NCBI RefSeq assembly: GCF_022230955.1 | Contig: NZ_JAKKFI010000064.1 | Coordinates: 29,755-93,754, forward strand | Direction: 5' to 3' | From: Micromonospora cabrerizensis | GTDB taxonomy: Bacteria; Actinomycetota; Actinomycetes; Mycobacteriales; Micromonosporaceae | DNA length: 64,000 bases | Shown: positions 8,156 to 16,369 of the stretch, piece by piece | Layout: every line of letters begins with the position of its first letter | Numbering within the stretch: position 1 is the first letter of the stretch | The notes under the pieces: generated by a model | Told to the model about the DNA's origin: nothing | The model's input: the letters and a program-made list of their open reading frames with translations, nothing else | Database searches by the model: none | Program-made: the position numbers and the translations under genes

Positions 8156-9496
8156 ATGCGCCTGCTTCCACCACCGGGCCCGGCCCGGGTCCTCACCCTC
8201 GGCACGCTGGTCAAGACCGTCGGGCGTGGCCTGTGGCTCGTCGCCAGCGTGCTGTTCCTGACTCGCTCGGTCGGCCTGTCGGTGACCCAGGTGGGCATCG
8301 GGCTGACCATCTCGGCACTCGTCGGCGTGCTGGCCAGCACGCCGAGTGGCTACCTGGCCGACCGCCTCGGCCCGCGCGGCGTCCAGGTCGGCGCACTGTT
8401 CGCCGCCGGCACCCTGACCGTCGGCCTCGTCGCCGTCCGGTCGTTCCCCACCTTCGTGCTGGTGGGAGCCGCCACGGCACTCGCCGACGCGGTCGAGCGC
8501 GGCGCCCGGGGAGCGCTGATCGCCGGAGCGATCCCGGCCGACCAGCGGGTACGCACCCGCGCCTACCTCCGGGCCACCACCAACGTCGGGATCTCCGTCG
8601 GGGCGGTCCTCGGCGGCTTCGCCATCGCCGCCGAAACCCGCAACGGGTACGTCGCGCTGATCCTGGCCGCGGCGGCGGCGTCACTGGCTGCGGCGGTGGT
8701 CTTCGTCCGCCTGCCCAGCTTCGCCCCGGTCGCCGCCCCGGCACACGGCCCCCGACTGGTCGCCCTGCGGGACCGCCCGTTCCTGGCCTTCACCCTGGTC
8801 GACGGGCTGATGTCCATGCACTTCAGCCTGCTCACCATCGCCCTGCCGCTGTGGATCGCCGGGCACACCCGGGCGCCCATCTGGATGATCTCCGCGTTGA
8901 CGCTGGTCAACACCGTGCTGGTGGTGCTCCTCCAGGTCCGCGCCGCGCGTACCGCCGCCACCCTGCCCGCAGCCGCCCGTGCCGCCCGTCGAGCGGGGGT
9001 TGCCATCGCCCTGGCCTGCGTACTCTTCGCCGCCAGCGGCGCACTGCCCACCGCTGGCGCCGTCGGTCTGCTCGGTCTCGGGGCGGTCGCCCACGTGATC
9101 GGGGAGCTGTGGCACTCCGCCGCCGGCTGGGGGATCTCCTTCGGGCTCGCTCCCGCGGACGCCCAGGGGCAGTACCAGGGGACGTACGGCATGGGTTACG
9201 AACTGGGCAAGATGCTCGCGCCGGTGGTGGTGACCACCCTCGCGCTCGGTTGGGGCGTACCGGGCTGGCTCGTGCTCGGTGGCCTGTTCCTCCTGCTCGG
9301 GGCCCTGGTGCCGCCGGTCGTCCGGTGGGCCGGACGGACCCGGCCGCTCAGCGGGCCGGCAGAGCCGGAACCGGCCTTGTCACTCGACCGGCGGAGCGGG
9401 GGGTCGATCTGGCAGGCTAATAGTCGTGCTGACGGTGCCGGTACGCCAACTGGGGGAATCGGAGCGCCGCGCGGTCGAGCGACTACTCGACCATGA
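8156..9496 (+). CDS. MFS transporter
   Basis: 446 residues with about 11-12 hydrophobic segments. Seen: MFS signature GYLADRLGPRGVQVG after the second helix, and a charged mid-loop between helices 6 and 7. ATG 8156 has AAGG at 8144-8147. Substrate unknown; divergent pairing with PadR suggests a drug or metabolite exporter. Odd: after the last helix (LGALVPPVVRWAGR) the frame continues for about 60 low-complexity residues and overlaps the next gene by 71 nt. Another frame has TAA TAG at 9418-9423, so the original stop may have been lost by a frameshift. Confidence 0.88.
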   Translation: MRLLPPPGPARVLTLGTLVKTVGRGLWLVASVLFLTRSVGLSVTQVGIGLTISALVGVLASTPSGYLADRLGPRGVQVGALFAAGTLTVGLVAVRSFPTFVLVGAATALADAVERGARGALIAGAIPADQRVRTRAYLRATTNVGISVGAVLGGFAIAAETRNGYVALILAAAAASLAAAVVFVRLPSFAPVAAPAHGPRLVALRDRPFLAFTLVDGLMSMHFSLLTIALPLWIAGHTRAPIWMISALTLVNTVLVVLLQVRAARTAATLPAAARAARRAGVAIALACVLFAASGALPTAGAVGLLGLGAVAHVIGELWHSAAGWGISFGLAPADAQGQYQGTYGMGYELGKMLAPVVVTTLALGWGVPGWLVLGGLFLLLGALVPPVVRWAGRTRPLSGPAEPEPALSLDRRSGGSIWQANSRADGAGTPTGGIGAPRGRATTRP

Positions 9497-10265
9497 CCCG
9501 TTCGCGGGCGCGCAGGTCGCCGAACGGATCGCCGCGCGCGGCCTCTCGTGGTGGCGCGCCGAGGGCAGAATCCTGGGGTACGGAGCACGGCGCAACCTCG
9601 AATCGCTGTGCTGGCTCGGCGGCAACCTGACGCCGGTGCTGGCGAGCGACGCAGCGGTGGCCGCCTTCGCCGACCTGCTCGCGGGCGAGGAGCGCTTGTG
9701 CTCGTCCATCGTCGGTCGGGCCGATGCCGTGCTCGGGCTGTGGGACCGGCTCTCCGACACCTGGGGGCCAGCGCGAGACGTCCGCCCCAACCAGCCGCTG
9801 CTGGCCGCCGACTCCCTGCCACCCGTGGCGGCCGACCCGGAGGTACGCCAGGTCCGCCCCGGCGAGGTCGACCGGCTCTTCCCCGCGGCAGTGGCCATGT
9901 ACACCGAGGAAGTCGGCGTCTCCCCACTGGCCGAGGACGCCGGGCGCAGCTACCGCCGGCGGGTCAACGACCTGGTCCGCGCCGGTCGGGCGTACGCTCG
10001 CTTCGTCGACGGCAAGGTCGTGTTCAAGGCCGAGCTGGCCGTGGTGACCAAGCGGACGGCGCAGGTCCAGGGCGTCTGGGTGGCACCCGAGTGGCGCGGT
10101 CGAGGGATCGCCACGGCCGCCATGGCAGCGGTGGTCCGCGACGCGTTACTGCGGGTAGCCCCCACCGTCAGCCTGTACGTCAACGACTTCAACCTCCCGG
10201 CCCGCCGGGTCTACGAACGCTGCGGCTTCCAACCGATCGGCACCCTCGCCACCGTCCTCTTCTGA
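9426..10265 (+). CDS. DUF4081-type GNAT N-acetyltransferase
   Basis: 279 residues. N-terminal domain (ERRAVERLLDHDPFAGAQVAERI... LESLCWLGGNLTPV) matches the DUF4081 module seen before GNAT domains in actinobacteria. The C-terminal GNAT domain has the acetyl-CoA loop QGVWVAPEWRGRGIATAAM and the NDFNLPARRVYERCGFQ helix. Substrate unknown. GTG 9426 gives the family-like start MLTVPVRQLGESE; the Shine-Dalgarno is weak. A homologous GNAT directly follows ispG in Mycobacterium (dxr-rip1-gcpE-GNAT order), so the PadR/MFS pair here looks inserted into a conserved neighbourhood. Confidence 0.88.
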   Translation: MLTVPVRQLGESERRAVERLLDHDPFAGAQVAERIAARGLSWWRAEGRILGYGARRNLESLCWLGGNLTPVLASDAAVAAFADLLAGEERLCSSIVGRADAVLGLWDRLSDTWGPARDVRPNQPLLAADSLPPVAADPEVRQVRPGEVDRLFPAAVAMYTEEVGVSPLAEDAGRSYRRRVNDLVRAGRAYARFVDGKVVFKAELAVVTKRTAQVQGVWVAPEWRGRGIATAAMAAVVRDALLRVAPTVSLYVNDFNLPARRVYERCGFQPIGTLATVLF

Positions 10266-10810
10266 CCTGAGCGTCCGGCCGCGCGCCTTGAGGGGAGGGC
10301 CGCGCGCCGTTGGGCCGTGCGGCCGTGGGTGTGGGCCGTTGGGGCTGTGGCCGTGCTCGGTGGGCAGGGGCTGCGGGCCGTGCGCCATGGGTTGTGGGCC
10401 GTTGGGGCGGTGCCCGTGCTCGGTGGGCTGGGGGTCGTGGGTTCTGCGCCGTTGGGTCTGCGGCCGTGGGTTGTGCGCGTTTGGGCCGTGCGGCCTTGGG
10501 TTGTGCACCGTTGGGCTGTGGCCGTGTCGGTGGGCCGTGGTTCAGGGCGTCATGGGTTGGGCCGTGGGGTCGTGCGCCGTGGGGTCGTGCGCCGTGGGGT
10601 CGTGCGCCGTGGGGTCGTGCGCCGCCGGGCGCGGGCAGCGTGCCGTGGGTCGTGCGTCGTCGGGCGTGGCAGCGTGCCGTGGGGTCGTGCGTCGTCGGGC
10701 GTGGCAGCGTGCCGTGGGGTCGTGCGTCGTCGGGCGTGGCAGCGTGCCGTGGGTTATGGGCCGCGAGCTGATCCCCGCCGGGTGTCGCGTGGGCCTGTCT
10801 CTGCCGCTTC
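10266..10810. repeat. G/T-skewed degenerate and tandem repeat tract
   Basis: A 545-bp stretch without a credible gene. The + strand is made almost only of G, T and C in recurring words (GGCCGTGGG, GGGCCGTTGGG). It holds four perfect 15-bp units GCCGTGGGGTCGTGC at 10561-10620 and three 35-bp units beginning AGCGTGCCGTGGG at 10637, 10671 and 10706. Long open frames on both strands translate to Gly/Arg/Trp/Val low complexity and are rejected. Confidence 0.8.
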
Positions 10811-10814
10811 CCCC

Positions 10815-10865
10815 TAGATCTTGGACAGTTTCCGTTCGGGGCTGACGGTAACTGTCCAAGATCTA
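10815..10865. terminator. 21-bp-arm inverted repeat between convergent genes
   Basis: Arms TAGATCTTGGACAGTTTCCG(T) and its complement (one mismatch) flank a 9-nt loop. It lies between the GNAT (+) and the lysozyme-like gene (-), so it can act as a bidirectional terminator; it also resembles the other long palindromes of the window in layout. Confidence 0.65.
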
Positions 10866-10986
10866 CCGGGGTTTGGTTTGCGTCCTGGTGTTCGTGGGGG
10901 AAATGCCGCTGGCCGGCACCCGGGTGGGGTGCCGGCCAGCGGTCGGCGGTCGGTGTCGTGCTGCTGCTGTGGTGCTGTGGTGGGGG

Positions 10987-11547
10987 TCAGCTGTTCCAGT
11001 GCTGGGCGACCAGGTCGGTGGCCTGCTGCTCCCACTGCGCGTACGCGTCCGGGTACGCCGAGACCTGCACGGTCTGGGCGGCGTCGGTCAGGGGCATGTC
11101 CTGCCACCCGTCGACCTGCTTGAGGCCCTTGAGGAACGCCGTCGTCGAGTACTCCGGGTTCGTGATCTGCTCCGGGGTGCCCCAACCGCTGGACGGGCGC
11201 TGCTGGAACAGGCCCAGCGAGTCGTGGTCGTTGGCGTCACCCAGGTGACCCAGGTTCTCCAACTTCGACTCCTGCAGGCTCGTCGCGATCGAGATGACCG
11301 CGGCGCGCTCGGGCAGGCCGGCCTTCTTCGTCGCGGCGATGATCGCCTTGACGTTCGCGGTCTGCTCGTCATTCAACGTGATTCGGGACTGGTCGCCCTG
11401 CGGCTTCGGCGCACCCGACTGCACCGCGACGGCGACGGGCTTGGCATCCACCGGGTTGGCGTGCGCGGCGATCGGACCGGCGAAGACACCACCGGCGAAC
11501 GCGAGACCAGCAACGGACAGCATGCTCTTGCGGATGATCGTGTTCAT
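10987..11547 (-). CDS. Secreted lysozyme-like protein
   Basis: 186 residues. Signal peptide of about 30 residues (MNTIIRKSMLSVAGLAFAGG... AHA). The mature part has NVKAIIAATKKAGLPERAAVISIATSLQESKLENLG followed by DHDSLGLFQQRPSSGWGT, which looks like the catalytic region of an actinobacterial lysozyme/transglycosylase-like fold (Glu in LQESK); homologues are sometimes labelled heavy-metal transporter, which the sequence does not support. ATG 11547 follows AAGGAG. Expression is probably driven by two ECF-type promoters (11964-11989 and 11774-11799) over a long structured leader. Likely role: cell-wall remodelling; activity inferred. Confidence 0.85.
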   Translation of the reverse strand: MNTIIRKSMLSVAGLAFAGGVFAGPIAAHANPVDAKPVAVAVQSGAPKPQGDQSRITLNDEQTANVKAIIAATKKAGLPERAAVISIATSLQESKLENLGHLGDANDHDSLGLFQQRPSSGWGTPEQITNPEYSTTAFLKGLKQVDGWQDMPLTDAAQTVQVSAYPDAYAQWEQQATDLVAQHWNS

Positions 11548-11773
11548 GGGGGTAGCTCCTTCGGGGGTAGGAAACACCCGCACACCGATGGGGGTCGGCG
11601 GTACAGGGTGTGAGCACCTCGTCCGGCGCATCAGATTCAAGGGGAAAGTCTTGGGGGAGGTCGGCGCCTGACAAGCCGGGTTCATGGCGCCGGGTCGGCG
11701 GCCTGCGAGCCGGGGCTCGGGCACCGCAGTTCGGGGGCACAAGCCGGGGGCTTGTGGCGCCGGGTCCATGTGT

Positions 11774-11799
11774 AACGACCGGGGGGCCAGGGTCATTCC
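11774..11799 (-). promoter_or_regulatory. Proximal ECF/SigR-type promoter (GGAAT-N18-GTT)
   Basis: On the minus strand GGAAT (11799-11795) and GTT (11776-11774) are separated by exactly 18 nt, the Streptomyces SigR consensus spacing. Context CGGAATGA...GGTCGTTACACA is shared with the distal copy. Confidence 0.6.
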
Positions 11800-11896
11800 G
11801 GGGTTGGCCCATCCACCGGCACCCGATCGGGCAGGGCACTCGGGCGGTCGCTTACGGAAGGCTTCAACGACCCGGTGGGGCAGGCATTCCAACCCC
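11800..11896 (-). ncRNA. Candidate structured leader RNA (three-way junction)
   Basis: By eye: outer helix GGGGTTGG/CCAACCCC, second helix CACCGG/CCGGTG, and inside it two hairpins (GTCGTT...AAGCGAC and CCCGA...TCGGG). It lies in the transcript from the distal ECF promoter, upstream of the secreted lysozyme-like gene, and ends next to the proximal promoter. It does not match a riboswitch consensus that I recognise. No covariation data. Confidence 0.35.
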
Positions 11897-11963
11897 GCCA
11901 CCAGCGCCCCCGACCCCATGGGCGGGGTGGTGAGCCGGTGGTCCTGCGATCGTCAGGGTGTGT

Positions 11964-11989
11964 AACGACCCCGCCCCGGCCATCATTCC
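11964..11989 (-). promoter_or_regulatory. Distal ECF/SigR-type promoter (GGAAT-N18-GTT)
   Basis: GGAAT (11989-11985) and GTT (11966-11964) with an 18-nt spacer, followed by ACAC. Same motif and flanks as the proximal copy 190 bp downstream; the interval holds the foldable leader. Confidence 0.6.
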
Positions 11990-11999
11990 GACCCATGGG

Positions 12000-12087
12000 T
12001 GCGACCGGTCACAACCTATGGAACACCAGAACCCGACAAATTCCCCAAACACCTCAGACTGGCGGTCACAAACCCCCTGGCCGGGCG
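12000..12087. other. Intergenic DNA, no feature seen
   Basis: Part of a 1.1-kb gene-free stretch (11548-12667). Between the distal promoter and the palindromic repeat array I see no gene or structure. Open frames here have poor codon-position bias and no start site. Confidence 0.5.
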
Positions 12088-12560
12088 TGATCCACTCGTC
12101 TTTACAGAAATCGCGGCATCCGAGGCGTCTGGATGCCCCGACTTCCTGAAAGTCGAGTCGATCAAGACCAGGTCGTGGGTGCCACCGGCTCCACGAACCG
12201 GACGAACGCACCAGGTCGTCCCATTTCACCCCTACGCCACGTAAGCCGGGGGCAGCACTGCCCTGCGGTCCAGGGTGTTGGGGGCTCGGCTGGACATGGG
12301 TCGCCAGACAGGCACCCCAGGTGGGCATGATCCACTCAACTTTACGGATATCGCGGCATCCGGGACGGGCTGCCCCCCGGCTTACGGCAGTCGAGTCGAT
12401 CACCGGCTCGGGGGCTGGCTGACACCCCGACTTCGCGGAAGTCGAGTTGATCACCCTGGTAGGCGGACGGGCTGACGCCGTGACTTCGCGGAGGCTGAGT
12501 TGATCACCCGGGTAGGCGGACGGGCTGACACCCACGCTTCACGACAGCTGAGTCGATCAT
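12088..12560. repeat. Array of seven GATCGACTCG-type half-elements
   Basis: Half-units at 12088-12122 and 12328-12362 (forward, TGATCCACTC...TTTAC...ATCGCGGCATCC) and at 12131-12164, 12371-12402, 12421-12453, 12474-12506 and 12527-12560 (reverse, GACTTC...GTCGAGTCGATCA). The first four form two inverted pairs like the element at 3351-3428; the last three are a direct tandem of 53-bp period sharing GGTAGGCGGACGGG between units. Confidence 0.75.
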
Positions 12561-12667
12561 CGGTCGACGGGGACTGATGCCCTGCTCAGGGCCGGAAATT
12601 CGGTTGAATCTAGGCGCGGACGCCGGCAGGCTGAAGTCTCCGCCACCCCACGTCCGGAGGACTTTCC

Positions 12668-15600
12668 ATGCGCCTGCTCCGTGATCTGTGGGGCACCTCG
12701 GCACGTCGTATGACGGTCGTGGCCGTCCTGATCGTGCTCGGCGCTGCCGGTCAGGCGGGCGCCTCGGCGCTGGCCGGCGCGGTGCTGGTGCATCGCTCGG
12801 CTGGCTTCTTCGCCGTGCTGGCCGGGGCGCTGGTCGCCGTGGTGCTCAGCGACCTCGTGGTGAGCCTGCTGATGGCCGGTCTGACCGCCGACTGGTCCGC
12901 CGACGTACGCCGCCGGCTCTGCCGGGTCGCTTTCGGGCAGGATCTGCCGACCCTGGAGACCACCCCGGTGGGGGAGTTGCTCGACCGCATCGACGGGGAT
13001 GTCTACCAGGTGGCGTCGGCGATCCGTAACCAGGGCACCCGGCTCGCCCAGGGTCTCTGCGTCGGCCTGTTGTCGATGGTGGTGGCGTTGGTCGTGTGGT
13101 GGCCGGCCGGTGTCGCGATGCTCCTGCTCACGGTGGTGCTCGCTGTCAGTCTGCGACGGCCCACGGCACGGATCGCCCCGGCCCGGATGGCCGAGGAGGA
13201 GGCGTGGTCCGACCTGGCCGCCGTGATGGAGGAGGCGGTGCACGGCCAGGACGACGTACGGACCAGCCTGGCCCGCCCGTACGTGCTGCGGTTGTACGCC
13301 CGGCGGGCCGCCGCCGTGCTGTCCCGGGGCGGCCTGGTCTGGGTGTTGTCCGCCCGGGTGGCCACGGCCGCCACCGCGACGATCCGGGCCGGCATCGGCG
13401 CGGTGGTGCTCGGAGGGGCCTGGGCGTTGACCACCGACCGGATCGACGCCGCCCGGCTCACCGCCATCTGGCTGCTCGCCCTGGCCTTCGGGGCCACCGC
13501 GGAGCACGTCAGCCGGATGGTGCCGGAGATCCAGGAGGCTCTCGGCGCGTGGGCCCGGGTGCAGTTGCTGCACAGGTCGCGGCAGGAGCCCGTGGGTGGC
13601 GCCAGCCCGACCGAGGGTGACCTGCGCATCCGCGACCTGACCTTCGGCTACCAGGTGAGTGGCCCGGAGGGCGGCCGCGGGGCCGCGCTGCGCGGGCTCA
13701 GCCTCACCTTCGCCCGCGGGCGCTCGTACGCGCTGATCGGGCGGACCGGCTCGGGCAAGTCGACACTCGCGAAGGTGCTCACCAGGGCGGTCGACGTGCC
13801 GCCGGGCACAGTCTTTCTGGGCGGCACCGACCTGTGTGACCTCGACGTCGAGCAGTTGCGCCGCTGGGTGGCGCTGGTGCCGCAGCGTACCGAGATCGTG
13901 GCCGGCACCCTCGCGGAGAACGTCGCGCTCTACGACCCGGAGCTGCTCGACGCCGCGGCCCAGGCACTGAACGAGCTGGGCCTCGCCGCCTGGATCGCCG
14001 AGTTGCCGGACGGGTTGGCGACCCGGCTGGGGGAGGGCGGGCACGTGCTCTCCGCCGGCCAGGAACAGCTGGTGGCGTTCGCCCGGATCCTGGTCCGTGA
14101 CCCGCACGTGGTGATCCTCGACGAGGCCACCGCGCGTCTGGATCCCGTCACCGAGGCTCGGGTGCAGCGGGCCACCGAACGGCTGCTGCGCGACCGGATC
14201 GGCATCGTCATCGCGCACCGACTCTCCTCGGTGCGCCGCTGTGACGAGGTGGTCGTGCTGGCCGACGGCGCGGTGGTCGAGGCCGGCCCGCTGGAGACGT
14301 CGACGCGCTTCGCCGAGCTGCTGGCGACCAGTCACGCCGCCGCGTACGCCGCGGTCACACCGTCCGGCCGCGCTGGCGTCGGCACCGACCTGCTGGTCGG
14401 TCCCGACCCGGCCGACGCCTGGCCGAGCGAGCCCACCGCGCACGCCGAGCCCACCGCGCACGCCGGGCACCCCGAGCCCACCGCGCACGCCGAGCCCACC
14501 GCGCACGCCGCGCGCGTTGGGCAGGTCGAGCACGCCGGGCACGCCGGGCACGCCGGGCGCGCCGGGCCCACCACGCACGCCGAGCAGGTCGAGAAGGCCG
14601 GGCCGACGCGGGCCGACCCGCCACCGCTGCCGCCCGTGCCGCCGGCCCGGACGCTGCGCGAGATCTTCCGACTCTGCACCAACGATCCCCGGTACGGGTT
14701 GGCCGCGATCGGGTTGTTCCTCGGGCTCAGCCTGCTGGGGCTGGACGGCCCGGTGCTGCCCTGGCTCTGGGCCGACCTGGTGGACGGCACCGGCAACCCC
14801 TACCTGCCGGCGATCGGGATCGTGGCCGGGCTGCTGGTCACTCTGCCGCTGCCGTACTACACCCACGTCTGGTTCCCCCAGTGGTGGGTGCGGCAGATGC
14901 TGCGGATCGGCCTGCGGCTGGTGCACGGCCAGACCGGGCCGCGCCGGGTCAGCTCGCACACCCCGGCCGAGGTCGTGGCGCAGGGCGGCGACACCGAGCG
15001 GGTGGTCCAGCTCGCCGACAACGTGCTGGACCAGGCCGTCGCGCTGGTCCTGGTGGTCGCCATGACGGCGGTCACCGGCAGCGTCGTACCGGGGCTGTTC
15101 TTCCTCGGCACGATGGTGGTGTCCGGGCTGGCCGCGACGCTGTTCGGGCCGAAACTCGAACGTGCGGCCCGGGCGACGGTGGCGGCGCGGGCCGCCTTCG
15201 CGACGGCGCTGGTCTCCGCGCTCTCCGCGGCGCGGACGGTGAAGCTCGCCGGCGCGACCACTGCGGTGCTGCGTCACCTGGCCGGCCTGGACGTGCTGCG
15301 CAGCGACCGGCAGCGGAGGGAGATCTCGGTGCAGGTGTGGGCGCGTTCCACGCCGTCGGTGGCCAGTGGGCTGTTGCCGATCGGTGCGTGGGCGCTCTAC
15401 CTGAACGGGTCGCTCTCCGCCGGGGCGGTGCTGGTGGCCGTCTCCACGCTGGGCGCGGCGCGTTGGTTCGCCTGGACCACCGCCTCGTTGATCTCCCAGC
15501 TGCCCTCGGCGCGGGTCTGGACCCGGCGCACGGCGGCGATGACCGGAGTGAGCGCGTACTCCGCGGGGGTTTCGGCCGTCGACCTGGCCGCCGGGACGGC

Positions 15601-16315
15601 GCCCGCGCCGACGCCACCACCCCGGCATCCGCTGCGCCGCCTGGAGCTGCGCGGCTTCGGGGTGGTGCACTCCGACGGTACGGTGGCCGTCCGGGACGTG
15701 GACCTGACCGTGCAGCGTGGGCAGTTGGTGCTGGTCGTCGGGCCGGTGGGGTCGGGCAAGTCGTCGTTGCTGCGGGCGCTCGCCGGGATCGTGCACCACA
15801 CCGGTGAGCTGGCCTGGAACGGCGACCCGGTCACCGAGCCGGAGCTGTTCCTGCGCCCCAACCAGGTCGGTTACGTCGGGCAGTTGCCTCGGGTGCTGTC
15901 CGGCACCGTGGCCGACAACATCGCGCTCGGGCACCAGGTGGACGCGGCCGGGGCGGTCAGCACCGCCCAGCTCGACCACGACCTGGCCGCCGCCGGCGGT
16001 GGGCTGGGTCTGCTCATCGGGCACAAGGGCACCCGGCTCTCCGGCGGGCAGTTGCAGCGGTTGGCGTTGGCCCGCGCGCTGGCTCCGCGTACCGAACTGC
16101 TGGTCGCCGACGACGTGTCGTCGGCGCTGGACGTCACCACCGAGCTGGCGCTGTGGCAGGCGTTGCGCGACCACGGGGTGACCGTGGTCGGGTCCACCGC
16201 CAAGCGCGCCGCGCTGGTCCGGGCCGACCACGTGGTGGTGCTGCTCGGCGGGCGGGTGGCGGCGCAGGGCACCTGGCAGAACCTGGAGGGTCGCTGGTCA
16301 CACCTGGCCGGCTGA
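12668..16315 (+). CDS. One-chain double ABC exporter (TMD-NBD-TMD-NBD)
   Basis: 1215 residues. First half: membrane domain about 1-310, NBD with Walker A GRTGSGKST (~357), signature LSAGQ, Walker B VVILDEA (~481) and H-loop AHRLSS. Second half: membrane domain about 665-950, NBD with Walker A GPVGSGKSS (~1025), canonical LSGGQ, but Walker B LLVADDVSSALD with Asp in place of the catalytic Glu, and no clear H-loop (STAKRA). The halves are joined by a Pro/Ala/His linker of EPTAHA-type repeats (~588-641). Thus the site formed by second-half Walker B is probably degenerate, as in heterodimeric exporters. Such pairs usually come from two genes; here they are fused. GGAGG at 12656-12660 sets ATG 12668. 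Substrate unknown. Confidence 0.92.
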   Translation: MRLLRDLWGTSARRMTVVAVLIVLGAAGQAGASALAGAVLVHRSAGFFAVLAGALVAVVLSDLVVSLLMAGLTADWSADVRRRLCRVAFGQDLPTLETTPVGELLDRIDGDVYQVASAIRNQGTRLAQGLCVGLLSMVVALVVWWPAGVAMLLLTVVLAVSLRRPTARIAPARMAEEEAWSDLAAVMEEAVHGQDDVRTSLARPYVLRLYARRAAAVLSRGGLVWVLSARVATAATATIRAGIGAVVLGGAWALTTDRIDAARLTAIWLLALAFGATAEHVSRMVPEIQEALGAWARVQLLHRSRQEPVGGASPTEGDLRIRDLTFGYQVSGPEGGRGAALRGLSLTFARGRSYALIGRTGSGKSTLAKVLTRAVDVPPGTVFLGGTDLCDLDVEQLRRWVALVPQRTEIVAGTLAENVALYDPELLDAAAQALNELGLAAWIAELPDGLATRLGEGGHVLSAGQEQLVAFARILVRDPHVVILDEATARLDPVTEARVQRATERLLRDRIGIVIAHRLSSVRRCDEVVVLADGAVVEAGPLETSTRFAELLATSHAAAYAAVTPSGRAGVGTDLLVGPDPADAWPSEPTAHAEPTAHAGHPEPTAHAEPTAHAARVGQVEHAGHAGHAGRAGPTTHAEQVEKAGPTRADPPPLPPVPPARTLREIFRLCTNDPRYGLAAIGLFLGLSLLGLDGPVLPWLWADLVDGTGNPYLPAIGIVAGLLVTLPLPYYTHVWFPQWWVRQMLRIGLRLVHGQTGPRRVSSHTPAEVVAQGGDTERVVQLADNVLDQAVALVLVVAMTAVTGSVVPGLFFLGTMVVSGLAATLFGPKLERAARATVAARAAFATALVSALSAARTVKLAGATTAVLRHLAGLDVLRSDRQRREISVQVWARSTPSVASGLLPIGAWALYLNGSLSAGAVLVAVSTLGAARWFAWTTASLISQLPSARVWTRRTAAMTGVSAYSAGVSAVDLAAGTAPAPTPPPRHPLRRLELRGFGVVHSDGTVAVRDVDLTVQRGQLVLVVGPVGSGKSSLLRALAGIVHHTGELAWNGDPVTEPELFLRPNQVGYVGQLPRVLSGTVADNIALGHQVDAAGAVSTAQLDHDLAAAGGGLGLLIGHKGTRLSGGQLQRLALARALAPRTELLVADDVSSALDVTTELALWQALRDHGVTVVGSTAKRAALVRADHVVVLLGGRVAAQGTWQNLEGRWSHLAG
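14429..14590 (+). repeat. 18-bp coding repeat in the ABC linker
   Basis: GAGCCCACCGCGCACGCC occurs four times, partly separated by GGGCACCCC, followed by CACGCCGGG triplet-like units. It encodes EPTAHA and HAGHAG repeats between the two ABC halves and keeps the frame. Confidence 0.85.
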
Positions 16316-16328
16316 GAGCGGGGCGACC

Positions 16329-16362
16329 GTCGGGCGGCTGCGCACGGCGGCAGCCGCCCGAC
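16329..16362. terminator. Bidirectional stem-loop between the ABC exporter and the OYE gene
   Basis: Perfect 13-bp arms GTCGGGCGGCTGC / GCAGCCGCCCGAC around an 8-nt loop, located in the 54-bp gap between convergent genes. Confidence 0.8.
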
Positions 16363-16369
16363 CGGACGA

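Noticed and set aside
10288..10845. Several long open frames of 150-185 codons on the + strand
   Set aside because: They translate tandem repeats into Gly/Arg/Trp/Val low complexity; the tract is better explained as repeats.
12557..16231. 1224-codon open frame antisense to the ABC exporter
   Set aside because: High-GC shadow frame; the + strand has Walker, signature and membrane motifs and a good Shine-Dalgarno.
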